Source of the DNA: an uncultured Lachnospiraceae bacterium
Lineage (GTDB): Bacteria; Bacillota; Clostridia; Lachnospirales; Lachnospiraceae
Length of the DNA stretch: 64,000 bases
NCBI GenBank assembly: GCA_910587155.1
Contig: CAJULA010000008.1
Location: 1-64,000 of the forward strand
Direction: 5' to 3'
Shown here: positions 24,848 through 33,660 of the stretch, piece by piece
Numbering within the stretch: position 1 is the stretch's first letter
Layout: each line of letters begins with the position of its first letter
Notes under the pieces: model-generated
Database searches by the model: none
Told to the model about the DNA's origin: nothing
Seen by the model: the letters and a program-made list of their open reading frames with translations, nothing else
Program-made: the position numbers and the translations under genes

Positions 24848-26527
24848 ATGCAGCTTACAGGCGCGCAGATCGTAATACAGTGTTTATTGGAACAGGGCGT
24901 GGATACCGTATTCGGTTATCCCGGCGGCACGATTTTAAATATCTATGACGCCCTTTATCAGCAGAAGGAAATCAGACATATCCTGACATCTCATGAGCAG
25001 GGCGCTGCCCATGCGGCGGACGGCTATGCGAGAGCCACGGGAAAAGTAGGCGTATGTATGGCAACCAGTGGCCCCGGTGCCACCAATCTGGTGACAGGCA
25101 TTGCCACTGCCTATATGGACAGTGTTCCCATGGTGGCCATTACTGCCAATGTGAACCTGCCGCTTCTGGGAAAAGATACCTTCCAGGAAGTGGATATTGC
25201 GGGTGTCACAATGCCCATTACAAAACACGGCTATATCGTAAAGGATATTTCCATTCTTGCAGACACCATCCGCAAGGCATTTGGTATTGCCAGATCAGGA
25301 CGTCCCGGCCCGGTGCTGGTGGATATCACGAAGGATGTGACGGCGGCGGTTTATGAATATACAAAAGTGCCGCCGTGCGAGCTCCCTTCTTCCGCGAAGT
25401 ACACACAGGAGGATATCGAGGCGGCTCTGACGCTGATCAGAGAGGCGAAGCGTCCTTATATCTATCTGGGCGGCGGCGCCATCATCTCGGGGGCCTGTGA
25501 GGAAGTACGGGAGTTTGCCCGCAGAATCGATGCTCCTGTGTGCGATACCCTGATGGGAAAAGGTGCGTTTGACGGCAGAGATGAAATGTATACCGGTATG
25601 ATCGGCATGCACGGAACCAAGACTTCCAATCTGGGAGTCAGTGAATGTGACCTGCTTATCGCTCTGGGGGCAAGATTTTCTGACAGAGTCGTGGGCAATG
25701 CCAAAAGATTTGCTTCCGGCGCCAGAGTGCTCCATATAGATATCGACGCTGCCGAAATCAATAAAAATATAAAAACGGATACGTCCATCGTGGGAGATCT
25801 GAAAGAGGTATTGACTCTGCTGAACAAAAAGATTGACCAGATGAGTCATCCAAAATGGCATGCGCATATACTGGAACTGAAGGAACAATTTCCGCTCAAA
25901 TATGAGAAAAGTGAACTTTCCTGTCCTTATATCATAGAAGAGATTGATCGGATCACAAAAGGCGATGCCATCATTACCACAGATGTGGGACAGCATCAGA
26001 TGTGGGCCGCGCAATATTATAAATATACACAGCCGAGAAGTTTTCTGTCCTCGGGCGGCCTGGGAACCATGGGATATGGCCTGGGTGCCTGCATTGGTGC
26101 AAAGACGGGGTGTCCGGAGAAGATATGCATCAACATTGCAGGTGACGGCTGTTTTCGCATGAATCTGAATGAGCTGGCCACTGCCAGCAGGTACAATATC
26201 CCCATCATTCAGGTTGTGATAAATAATCATGTGCTGGGCATGGTGCGCCAGTGGCAGACACTGTTTTACGGACAGCGCTATTCCCAGACCGTACTGGAAG
26301 ACAAAGTCGATTTCTGCAAAGTTTCCGAAGGGCTGGGATGCCTTGCGATCCGCGTGACGAAAAAAGAAGAGGTGGCCCCTGCCCTGGAGAAAGCAATCCG
26401 CGCAGACGGTCCGGTAGTGATCGAATGTGTGATCCCCAAAGACGATAAGGTATTTCCCATGGTATCCCCCGGCGGCGCCATCAGTGAAGCTTTTGACGGC
26501 GACGACCTGGCAGCCCGCCGCGTATAG
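24848..26527 (+). CDS. ilvB: Acetolactate synthase large subunit, second copy
   Basis: 559 residues, the conventional biosynthetic form. ThDP glutamate E50 (SHEQGAAHAADGYAR), FAD-region motif GKDTFQEVDI, ThDP-Mg motif GDGCFRMN...NNH, and the channel tryptophan W469 in LGMVRQWQ are all present. It sits at the end of leuB-ilvD-ilvB without its own small subunit; the small subunit at 13589 is the likely partner. GGAGGG precedes the ATG. Confidence 0.95.
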   Translation: MQLTGAQIVIQCLLEQGVDTVFGYPGGTILNIYDALYQQKEIRHILTSHEQGAAHAADGYARATGKVGVCMATSGPGATNLVTGIATAYMDSVPMVAITANVNLPLLGKDTFQEVDIAGVTMPITKHGYIVKDISILADTIRKAFGIARSGRPGPVLVDITKDVTAAVYEYTKVPPCELPSSAKYTQEDIEAALTLIREAKRPYIYLGGGAIISGACEEVREFARRIDAPVCDTLMGKGAFDGRDEMYTGMIGMHGTKTSNLGVSECDLLIALGARFSDRVVGNAKRFASGARVLHIDIDAAEINKNIKTDTSIVGDLKEVLTLLNKKIDQMSHPKWHAHILELKEQFPLKYEKSELSCPYIIEEIDRITKGDAIITTDVGQHQMWAAQYYKYTQPRSFLSSGGLGTMGYGLGACIGAKTGCPEKICINIAGDGCFRMNLNELATASRYNIPIIQVVINNHVLGMVRQWQTLFYGQRYSQTVLEDKVDFCKVSEGLGCLAIRVTKKEEVAPALEKAIRADGPVVIECVIPKDDKVFPMVSPGGAISEAFDGDDLAARRV

Positions 26528-26552
26528 AAAAAGACAAAGGAGAACAGAGAGC

Positions 26553-26879
26553 ATGGCATCCCGGAAAGAATATGTGGAGTTTGTTCTGGAACAGTTATCG
26601 GAAGCAGGAGATGTTTCCAGCCGGGCGATGATGGGCGAATATGTCATCTATTATCGCGGCAAAGTGGTGGGCGGCATTTACGACGACCGCTTCCTTGTAA
26701 AACCCGTGGAGGCGGCAGTTTCTCTGATGCCGGAGGCGGAATATGAGATTCCTTACCAGGGGGCCAAAGAGATGCTGCTCGTGGTTAACCTGGAGGATAG
26801 ATCCTTTTTAAAGAAGCTGATGGAATCGATGTACGAGCAGCTTCCGGAGCCGAAGAAGAAAAAGAAAAAGCAGGCGTAG
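26553..26879 (+). CDS. TfoX N-terminal domain protein
   Basis: 108 residues from ATG 26553, which follows AAAGGAGAAC. The pattern SRAMMGEYVIYYRGKVVGGIYDDRFLVKPV is characteristic of the TfoX N-terminal domain (YjhX/TfoX-N fold). Stand-alone TfoX-N proteins are widespread in Firmicutes; their role is not established and need not involve competence. The C-terminus ends in a lysine run. It lies 25 bp after ilvB and is probably read through from that operon. Confidence 0.8.
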   Translation: MASRKEYVEFVLEQLSEAGDVSSRAMMGEYVIYYRGKVVGGIYDDRFLVKPVEAAVSLMPEAEYEIPYQGAKEMLLVVNLEDRSFLKKLMESMYEQLPEPKKKKKKQA

Positions 26880-26906
26880 AAGCGGCCAGGACGGAAATGA
26901 AAAAGA

Positions 26907-26935
26907 TTGACGTTTCCATGCAATCACGTTACAAT
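26907..26935 (+). promoter_or_regulatory. Promoter of serC-serA
   Basis: TTGACG (26907-26912), 17-bp spacer, TACAAT (26930-26935). The transcript would begin near a small AAAACC-TGTA-GGTTTT hairpin (about 26936-26949), leaving a leader of about 40 nt. No T-box is present. Confidence 0.6.
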
Positions 26936-26980
26936 AAAACCTGTAGGTTTTTTATAATATGATCTTGAGGAGGAAGATTC

Positions 26981-28063
26981 ATGTCCAGAGTTTATAATTT
27001 TTCTGCAGGCCCGGCGGTACTGCCTGAAGAAGTTTTGAGAGAAGCCGCAGAGGAGATGCTTGACTACAGGGGAACGGGAATGTCAGTCATGGAAATGAGT
27101 CACCGTTCCAAAGCGTATGATACGATCATCAAAGAGGCGGAAGCGGATCTGCGGGAACTGATGAACATCCCTGACAATTATAAGGTGCTTTTTTTGCAGG
27201 GCGGTGCCAGTCAGCAGTTTGCCATGATTCCCATGAACCTGATGAAACATAAAGTGGCGGATTATATCGTGACAGGACAGTGGGCCAAAAAGGCATACCA
27301 GGAAGCGTGCCTGTATGGTAAGGCAAACAAAATTGCGTCCAGTGAGGATAAGACCTTTTCCTACATTCCCGATTGCTCCGACCTGCCCATATCCGAGGAC
27401 GCGGACTATGTCTACATATGTGAAAACAATACGATTTACGGCACGAAGTTCAAAGAGCTGCCCAACACAAAAGGCAAGACACTGGTGGCAGATGTGTCAT
27501 CCTGTTTTCTGTCTGAGCCGGTGGATGTGACAAAATATGGCGTGATCTACGGCGGCGTACAGAAAAATATCGGCCCGGCAGGTGTGGTTATCGTGATCAT
27601 CCGCGAAGATCTGATTACCGAAGATGTATTGCCCGGTACGCCGACGATGCTGAAATACAAGACCCATGCGGATGCGGATTCCCTCTACAATACACCGCCG
27701 GCCTACGGTATCTATATCTGCGGCAAAGTCTTCAAATGGCTGAAGAAAATGGGCGGTCTGTCTGTGATGAAAGAGCGCAACGAAGAGAAGGCAAAGCTTC
27801 TGTACGATTTTCTGGATGAAAGCCGGCTGTTTCAGGGGACGGTGGAAAAGAAAGACCGGTCCTTGATGAATGTGCCTTTTGTGACCGGAGATACCGATCT
27901 GGATGCGAAATTTGTAAAAGAAGCCAAAGAAGCAGGACTGGAAAATCTGAAAGGGCACAGAAGTGTGGGCGGTATGCGCGCCAGCATTTATAATGCCATG
28001 CCGCTTTCCGGCGTGCAGGCTCTTGTGGAGTTTATGAAAAAATTTGAGAAGGAGAATCTGTAA
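26981..28063 (+). CDS. serC: Phosphoserine aminotransferase
   Basis: 360 residues. It transaminates 3-phosphohydroxypyruvate to phosphoserine with PLP bound at K195 (GGVQKNIGPAG). The N-terminal YNFSAGPAVLPEEVL and GMSVMEMSHRS, and the C-terminal GHRSVGGMRASIYNAM, are family signatures. GAGGAGG precedes the start. The stop TAA shares its last A with the serA start (TAATG), so the two are translationally coupled. Confidence 0.97.
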   Translation: MSRVYNFSAGPAVLPEEVLREAAEEMLDYRGTGMSVMEMSHRSKAYDTIIKEAEADLRELMNIPDNYKVLFLQGGASQQFAMIPMNLMKHKVADYIVTGQWAKKAYQEACLYGKANKIASSEDKTFSYIPDCSDLPISEDADYVYICENNTIYGTKFKELPNTKGKTLVADVSSCFLSEPVDVTKYGVIYGGVQKNIGPAGVVIVIIREDLITEDVLPGTPTMLKYKTHADADSLYNTPPAYGIYICGKVFKWLKKMGGLSVMKERNEEKAKLLYDFLDESRLFQGTVEKKDRSLMNVPFVTGDTDLDAKFVKEAKEAGLENLKGHRSVGGMRASIYNAMPLSGVQALVEFMKKFEKENL

Positions 28064-29226
28064 TGTTTCAGTACTATTGTATGAATCCCATTGCCAAGGT
28101 GGGACTGGATGGATTCCGTGATAATTTTAAAGAGACTGAAGAAGCAGCGCAGGCGGACGGTATTTTAGTCAGAAGCGCCGCCATGCATGACATGGAGTTT
28201 TCAGACAGACTTCTTGCGGTGGCGAGAGCAGGGGCCGGTGTAAATAATATTCCGCTGGAGAGGTGCTCCGAAAAAGGAATTGTGGTGTTTAATACGCCGG
28301 GTGCCAATGCCAATGGCGTAAAAGAACTGGTTATCGCAGGTATGCTGCTGGCTTCCCGTGATGTCGTGGGCGGTATCGAATGGGTCAAATCGCAGGCGGA
28401 CAATGAGGATGTGGGCAAGGCTGCGGAAAAAGAAAAGAAGAAATTTGCAGGTACGGAAATTGAAAATAAAAAGCTTGGCATCATCGGTCTGGGCGCCATC
28501 GGTGTCAGAGTGGCCAATGTGGCAAAGCATCTGGGAATGGAAGTGTACGGCTATGATCCCTATGTTTCCGTAGATGCGGCCTGGAACCTGAGCCGGGATG
28601 TGAAGCATGTGCTGAACGTGGATGAGATTTATACGGAGTGTGATATCATTACCATCCATGTACCGCTGATGGATGCCACGAAAGGCATGATTGATGAAGC
28701 GGCTCTGTCTAAAATGAAGGACGGCGTGATTCTGTTAAACTTTGCCAGAGATTTGCTGGTGGACGAGAAAGCGGTGCTGGCCGCCATTGCTTCCGGCAAA
28801 ATAAGGAAATATGTGTCCGATTTCGCCAATGCGACTACGGCAGGGCAGGAAGGCTGTATCGTCATCCCGCACCTGGGAGCGTCCACGGAAGAATCGGAAG
28901 ACAATTGTGCCCGGATGGCCGTCAAAGAGATGATGGAATATCTCGAAAACGGGAATATCAGAAACAGTGTGAACTATCCAAACTGCGATATGGGTGTGTG
29001 TGACAAAGCGGGCCGCATTGCCATTTTCCATAAAAATGTTACCAATATGATTGCAAAATTCACCGCTGCGCTGGGCGGCAACGGCATCAACATTTCCGAT
29101 CTGACCAATAAGTCAAGAAAAGAAGTGGCTTATACGATGATTGATGTGGAATCTCCGGTAACAGAAGAGATTATAGAAACACTGGAAAAGATAGACGGCG
29201 TGTTCCGGGTGCGTGTCGTAAAATAG
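28063..29226 (+). CDS. serA: D-3-phosphoglycerate dehydrogenase
   Basis: 387 residues. It oxidises 3-phosphoglycerate, the first step of serine synthesis. The NAD motif is GLGAIGVRVAN, and the catalytic Arg and His lie in LLNFARDLLVDE and CIVIPHLGAS. A C-terminal ACT domain (about 315-387; KFTAALGGNGINISDLTN) could bind serine for feedback control. It is shorter than E. coli SerA and belongs to the class common in Clostridia. A long hairpin follows. Confidence 0.93.
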   Translation: MFQYYCMNPIAKVGLDGFRDNFKETEEAAQADGILVRSAAMHDMEFSDRLLAVARAGAGVNNIPLERCSEKGIVVFNTPGANANGVKELVIAGMLLASRDVVGGIEWVKSQADNEDVGKAAEKEKKKFAGTEIENKKLGIIGLGAIGVRVANVAKHLGMEVYGYDPYVSVDAAWNLSRDVKHVLNVDEIYTECDIITIHVPLMDATKGMIDEAALSKMKDGVILLNFARDLLVDEKAVLAAIASGKIRKYVSDFANATTAGQEGCIVIPHLGASTEESEDNCARMAVKEMMEYLENGNIRNSVNYPNCDMGVCDKAGRIAIFHKNVTNMIAKFTAALGGNGINISDLTNKSRKEVAYTMIDVESPVTEEIIETLEKIDGVFRVRVVK

Positions 29227-29269
29227 AGAGACGCAGGCATGTCCGCCTCACCTGTAATCCGGGGCAGTC

Positions 29270-29331
29270 AAAGACCCTCAGGCAAGCTGACGGAGCATTA
29301 AACTTGCAATGCAGCAGGCCTGAGGGTCTTT
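29270..29331. terminator. Long inverted repeat between serA and the convergent small gene
   Basis: AAAGACCCTCAGGC (29270-29283) pairs perfectly with GCCTGAGGGTCTTT (29318-29331), a 14-bp stem with a 34-nt loop. It sits between convergent genes, so it probably ends transcription from both sides, though the T runs are short. Confidence 0.65.
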
Positions 29332-29389
29332 AAACCTTGCGGCGGCCATCTGTCTCATTGGCCGTGGAAATAAAAAATATTCTGCCCTG

Positions 29390-29668
29390 TCAGTGAGATC
29401 GGTAAGTATCTTCTGGGGACATGTCAAAATCCAGATAGTCTTTGTTACACTGCTTTGCTTTCTCCACGGAAAATTCACTGGCCAGATCCATATATTCAAT
29501 GAAGATATCTTCCAGAGGCCGTCCCTGCTCCGATGCGATCCTCTCCATCATCGGTCTGAGTTTTTCCAGCTGGACGGAAATGGGGGTTTTCTGAGGGTCA
29601 ATATCCGCCATGACCTGCTCCGCATAGAGGTTGATGCGCGCCAGCATGGCTTCCTGTTCTTTTGTCAT
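29390..29668 (-). CDS. Small helical protein of unknown function
   Basis: 92 residues, predicted helical throughout (TKEQEAMLARINLYAEQVMADI, then LEKLRPMMERIASEQGRP, then FSVEKAKQCNKDYLDFD). No signal peptide or membrane segment. A plausible AGGAA ribosome site lies upstream and a near-consensus divergent promoter about 100 bp away, so it is likely expressed. The family is not recognised. It stands between serA and the DUF1015 gene on the opposite strand. Confidence 0.65.
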   Translation of the reverse strand: MTKEQEAMLARINLYAEQVMADIDPQKTPISVQLEKLRPMMERIASEQGRPLEDIFIEYMDLASEFSVEKAKQCNKDYLDFDMSPEDTYRSH

Positions 29669-29770
29669 TTCGGATCATTCCTTTCCTGTTTCCTGCATTT
29701 TTTTGAAAAGATCATTTTTGTCCCGATATTCCACATATCACAGAGATTGTCTGCTCTGTTACGTTTTATT

Positions 29771-29799
29771 ATTGTAGCATCAATTATTTTTTCTGTCAA
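29771..29799 (-). promoter_or_regulatory. Promoter of the 92-residue minus-strand gene
   Basis: Read on the minus strand: TTGACA (29799-29794), 17-bp spacer, TACAAT (29776-29771). Its -35 lies 7 bp from the -35 of the divergent promoter for the DUF1015 gene. Confidence 0.6.
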
Positions 29800-29806
29800 A
29801 AACGAA

Positions 29807-29835
29807 TTGTATTCGGACGACGGATTTGATAAAAT
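29807..29835 (+). promoter_or_regulatory. Promoter of the DUF1015 gene
   Basis: TTGTAT (29807-29812), 17-bp spacer, TAAAAT (29830-29835), about 50 bp before the ATG. Confidence 0.55.
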
Positions 29836-29886
29836 GGAAAAAGACCTGATTGGCTCAGATTACATAAAAGATTGTGAGGATAAAAG

Positions 29887-31128
29887 ATGGCAGATATCAG
29901 ACCTTTTCGTGCAGTCCGCCCCCGGGCAGGACTGGAAGAAAAAATTGCCGCCCTTCCCTATGATGTGTACAGCCGCGGGGAGGCACGCAGGGAAACGCAG
30001 ATAAATCCGTTAAGCTTCCTGCGGATCGACCGCCCGGAGACACAGTTTCCCGCAGATATGGATATGTATGATCCGCAAGTCTATGAGAAGGCAAGGGAGA
30101 TGCTTCTGGAAATGATGGAGGCAGGGCAGTTGATGCAGGAGGAAGAGCCAGGCTATTACATATATGAACTGACTATGGAGGGACGCACGCAGACGGGGAT
30201 AGCGGCCTGCGCCAGTGTGGATGATTACCAGAGCCAGGTCATTAAGAAGCATGAGAATACAAGAGCGGAAAAGGAAGAGGACCGTATCCGCCATGTGGAT
30301 GTGTGCAGTGCCCAGACCGGTCCCATCTTTCTGGCATATCGTTCCCGGGAAGAGATCAACGCGCAGGTGGAGCGGGCGAAGGAAGAGGCGGCCCTGTATG
30401 ATTTTATTTCGCCTGACGATATTCGCCACAGAGTATGGCGGATTCTGGATCGGGAGAGCATCCGCATGATCGGTGAGGCATTTGGCAGGGTGCGGGAGAT
30501 TTATATTGCAGACGGGCATCATCGGTGTGCTTCCGCAGTGAAGGTGGCGCAAAAAAGAAGGGAGAAGTATCCTGAGTATACCGGCCGCGAGGAATTCAAT
30601 TATTTCCTGTCGGTACTGTTTCCGGATGATCAGCTGATGATTATGGCTTACAATCGTCTGGTGAGGGATTTGAACGGTTACAGCGAAGCGGGTTTCCTGG
30701 AAAAAGTTTCGGAGCGTTTCCGTGTGGAAAATCTGGGCGCGCAGGCGACGGCGCCCTGCAAAAAGGGAGAGATTACCATGTATCTGGGACATACCTGGTA
30801 CAAACTGACCACATTGGTCGATGCGGGCGGGAATGACCCGGTGGGACAACTGGACGTCTCCATTTTGCAGAAGGAGCTGCTGACGCCCATACTTGGTATC
30901 GGTGATCCCCGGACGGACGAGAGGATTGATTTTGCAGGCGGTATCCGGGGGCTGACGGAGCTGGAGAGGAGAGTGGGCACGGATTGCAGGGTGGCTTTTG
31001 CCATGTATCCCACTTCGATTTCGGAACTGTTTGCGGTATCCGATGCAGGGCTTTTAATGCCGCCCAAGTCCACCTGGTTTGAACCAAAACTGCGCAGCGG
31101 CCTTCTGATCCACCGGATTGAAGAATAG
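29887..31128 (+). CDS. DUF1015 family protein, possible serine/phosphoserine enzyme
   Basis: 413 residues, the full family length. The opening DIRPFRAVRPRAG...IAALPYDVYS and the central IADGHHRCASAVKVA (D209-R213 in ADGHHR) are the strongest family marks; FNYFLSVLFPDDQLMIMAYNR and the C-terminal FAMYPTSISELFAVSDAGLLMPPKSTWFEPKL also fit. DUF1015 genes are often found with serA and serC in Clostridia. The DGHHR motif resembles that of ParB/sulfiredoxin-fold kinases that interconvert serine and phosphoserine (SerK, SbnI). A role in serine metabolism is therefore an inference from context and motif. It has its own promoter, and glgB follows after 21 bp. Confidence 0.8.
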   Translation: MADIRPFRAVRPRAGLEEKIAALPYDVYSRGEARRETQINPLSFLRIDRPETQFPADMDMYDPQVYEKAREMLLEMMEAGQLMQEEEPGYYIYELTMEGRTQTGIAACASVDDYQSQVIKKHENTRAEKEEDRIRHVDVCSAQTGPIFLAYRSREEINAQVERAKEEAALYDFISPDDIRHRVWRILDRESIRMIGEAFGRVREIYIADGHHRCASAVKVAQKRREKYPEYTGREEFNYFLSVLFPDDQLMIMAYNRLVRDLNGYSEAGFLEKVSERFRVENLGAQATAPCKKGEITMYLGHTWYKLTTLVDAGGNDPVGQLDVSILQKELLTPILGIGDPRTDERIDFAGGIRGLTELERRVGTDCRVAFAMYPTSISELFAVSDAGLLMPPKSTWFEPKLRSGLLIHRIEE

Positions 31129-31149
31129 GACATAGAGAGGAAGATAAAA

Positions 31150-33609
31150 ATGAATGACAAATTGTATAAACTGATGAACTGGCGGGATATTGAAGAAATC
31201 GTGTATTCGGAAAGTGATGATCCCCACAGGCTGCTGGGAGCGCACCGGGCGGGCAGCAAACTGCTGATCCAGGCTTTTTTCCCGGATGCCAAGTCCGTGA
31301 CGGTCCGCAGTGCGGACGGTTCTAAGGCTTATCCCATGGAATGCGCTGACAGCGCGGGATTTTATGCGGTGCTTGTTCCGGAAAAGGCGGATTTTTCCTA
31401 CGAATACCTTGTCAATGACGGTACAAAGGAAGTAAGAAAGAAAGAAGTGTACCGGTATGATCCCATCATAACCAGAAAAGATACCGAAAAGTTCCATGCA
31501 GGGGTACATTATACCATTTATCAGGTTCTGGGTGCCCATACCATGACCGTGGACGGTGTGGCCGGCACACATTTTGCCGTCTGGGCGCCTGAAGCGATCC
31601 GTGTCAGTGTGGTCGGCGATTTTAACAATTGGGACGGACGGACACATCAGATGCGCAGATTGTGGGATTCCGGAATCTTTGAACTGTTTCTGCCGGATGT
31701 CGGCAGCGGGGAAAACTATAAGTTTGAGATCAAGGCCAAAGGCGGTCTTACTTATCTGAAGGCGGATCCGTATGCTTTTCGGGCGGAACTCAGACCTGGG
31801 ACAGCTTCGGTGACAGCGGATATTTCCGGCTTTGCCTGGGAGGATGACGCCTGGATCAGAGAACGCGGAAAAAAACAGGAGAAAGACGCGCCCATCAGTA
31901 TCTATGAACTGTATCTTGGCTCCTTTAAACGGGCAGATGCAGGCAGGAAAGATGAGGACAATGAAAAGAACCAGCAGGAAGATGGCGGCGAAGAGGTGCT
32001 CCCTTACCTGAATTACCGTCAGCTGGCGCCCGAGATTATATCCTATGTCAGGCAGATGGGATATACACATATAGAACTGATGCCGGTGATGGAACATCCG
32101 TTTGACGCATCCTGGGGGTATCAGATCATCGGTTATTATGCGCCCACATCCAGATACGGTTCACCGGAAGACTTTATGTATTTTATGAATGAGATGCACA
32201 AGGCGGGAATCGGTGTGATTCTGGATTGGGTGCCGGCGCATTTTCCGAGAGACACTTACGGGCTTTCCAATTTTGACGGCACCTGTCTGTATGAGCATCT
32301 GGATCCCAGACAGGGTTCCCACCCGGACTGGGGGACACTGATTTATAATTACGGCCGGCCGGAAGTTTCCAACTACCTGATTGCCAATGCACTGTTCTGG
32401 ATCGAACAGTACCATGCGGACGGTATCCGTATCGACGCAGTCGCTTCCATGCTCTATCTGGACTATGGCAAACGGGACGGCCAGTGGGTTGCCAATATTT
32501 ACGGAGGCAATGAAAATCTGGAAGCCATGGAATTTCTGAAACATTTAAATTCCGCCATTGAAAAAAGAGGAAACGGCGCCGTCAGCATTGCGGAGGAATC
32601 CACTGCCTGGCCCAAGGTGACCGGCTCCATGGAGGACGGCGGTCTGGGCTTCTCCTATAAATGGAATATGGGCTGGATGAATGACTATCTGGAATATATC
32701 AAATACGATCCCTATTTCCGTTCCCATCATCACGGAGAACTGACATTCAGTATGATCTATGCTTACAGTGAGAAATTCATGCTGGAATTCTCCCATGATG
32801 AAGTGGTTCATGGCAAAGCATCCCTGCTGGGCAAGATGCCGGGAGAGCGAAGAGATAAATTTGCCAACCTGCGCCTTACCCTCGCCCATATGATGATGCA
32901 TCCGGGCAAGAAACTGTTGTTTATGGGGCAGGATATCGGAGAATTTGACGAATGGAATGAAAACAGGGAAGTGGAGTGGGATCTTCTGCAGTATGAAGAC
33001 CATCAGGGAGTCAACCGGCTGATGCAGGATCTGAACCACTTTTACCGGGAGCATCCGGCGCTGTATGAACTGGATACGGAAAGCGAGGGCTTTGAGTGGA
33101 TCAATAATATCTCGGCCAATGAGAGCATGCTTGTATTTCTGCGGAAAGGCCGGAAAGAGAATGAGATACTGCTGATCGTGGAGAATTTTGCCAATGCCGA
33201 ATGGGATGCACATAAGATCGGCGTGCCCTTTGCCGGTAAATTCAAGGAAATATTCAATACGGATGCAGAAATCTATGGCGGTAGCGGCCGCATAAATCCC
33301 AGGGTCAAGACGGCCAAGGCAAGCGAATGCGATCACCGGGAATATTCCATTACCGTGCGCTGTGCTCCGCTGTCTGTGGCAGTCTTTTCCTGCACGGAAG
33401 ATAAAACGGTTTCCATTGCCAAAGCGGCCGGCGTTAGAGGAGCTGTGAGCGGGAAAAAAACTGCCGCAGGCCGGACGGCAGGGAGTAAAAAAACGAAGAC
33501 AGCGGGAAGCGAAAAATCCCAGGCAGCCGGGAAGGCATTAAAAACCGGGAAAAAGACAGTCTCTGCAGCCGGTAAAGCTTCCGTGAAAAATACTAAAAAA
33601 GAGAAATAG
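31150..33609 (+). CDS. glgB: 1,4-alpha-glucan branching enzyme with a basic C-terminal tail
   Basis: 819 residues. An N-terminal glucan-binding region and CBM48 domain (VWAPEAIRVSVVGDFNNWDGR) precede the GH13 barrel: MPVMEHPFDASWGYQ, DWVPAHFPRD, nucleophile D429 in IRIDAVASML, acid E482 in SIAEEST, and FSHDEVVHGK. It introduces alpha-1,6 branches in glycogen. After the all-beta domain, residues from about 757 form a tail rich in Lys, Ala, Gly and Ser with KKT/AGK repeats, like histone H1-type tails and not part of the enzyme family. No other glg genes are adjacent. Confidence 0.95.
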   Translation: MNDKLYKLMNWRDIEEIVYSESDDPHRLLGAHRAGSKLLIQAFFPDAKSVTVRSADGSKAYPMECADSAGFYAVLVPEKADFSYEYLVNDGTKEVRKKEVYRYDPIITRKDTEKFHAGVHYTIYQVLGAHTMTVDGVAGTHFAVWAPEAIRVSVVGDFNNWDGRTHQMRRLWDSGIFELFLPDVGSGENYKFEIKAKGGLTYLKADPYAFRAELRPGTASVTADISGFAWEDDAWIRERGKKQEKDAPISIYELYLGSFKRADAGRKDEDNEKNQQEDGGEEVLPYLNYRQLAPEIISYVRQMGYTHIELMPVMEHPFDASWGYQIIGYYAPTSRYGSPEDFMYFMNEMHKAGIGVILDWVPAHFPRDTYGLSNFDGTCLYEHLDPRQGSHPDWGTLIYNYGRPEVSNYLIANALFWIEQYHADGIRIDAVASMLYLDYGKRDGQWVANIYGGNENLEAMEFLKHLNSAIEKRGNGAVSIAEESTAWPKVTGSMEDGGLGFSYKWNMGWMNDYLEYIKYDPYFRSHHHGELTFSMIYAYSEKFMLEFSHDEVVHGKASLLGKMPGERRDKFANLRLTLAHMMMHPGKKLLFMGQDIGEFDEWNENREVEWDLLQYEDHQGVNRLMQDLNHFYREHPALYELDTESEGFEWINNISANESMLVFLRKGRKENEILLIVENFANAEWDAHKIGVPFAGKFKEIFNTDAEIYGGSGRINPRVKTAKASECDHREYSITVRCAPLSVAVFSCTEDKTVSIAKAAGVRGAVSGKKTAAGRTAGSKKTKTAGSEKSQAAGKALKTGKKTVSAAGKASVKNTKKEK

Positions 33610-33615
33610 GAAAAG

Positions 33616-33645
33616 TGATGCGGCCAGGTTTTGCTGCCCGCATCA
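33616..33645 (+). promoter_or_regulatory. Hairpin between glgB and the MscS gene
   Basis: TGATGCGG (33616-33623) pairs with CCGCATCA (33638-33645), 5 bp before the GGGAGG ribosome site of the next gene. No T run is present; it could stabilise or modulate translation. Confidence 0.4.
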
Positions 33646-33660
33646 TCCGGGAGGTTTGGT

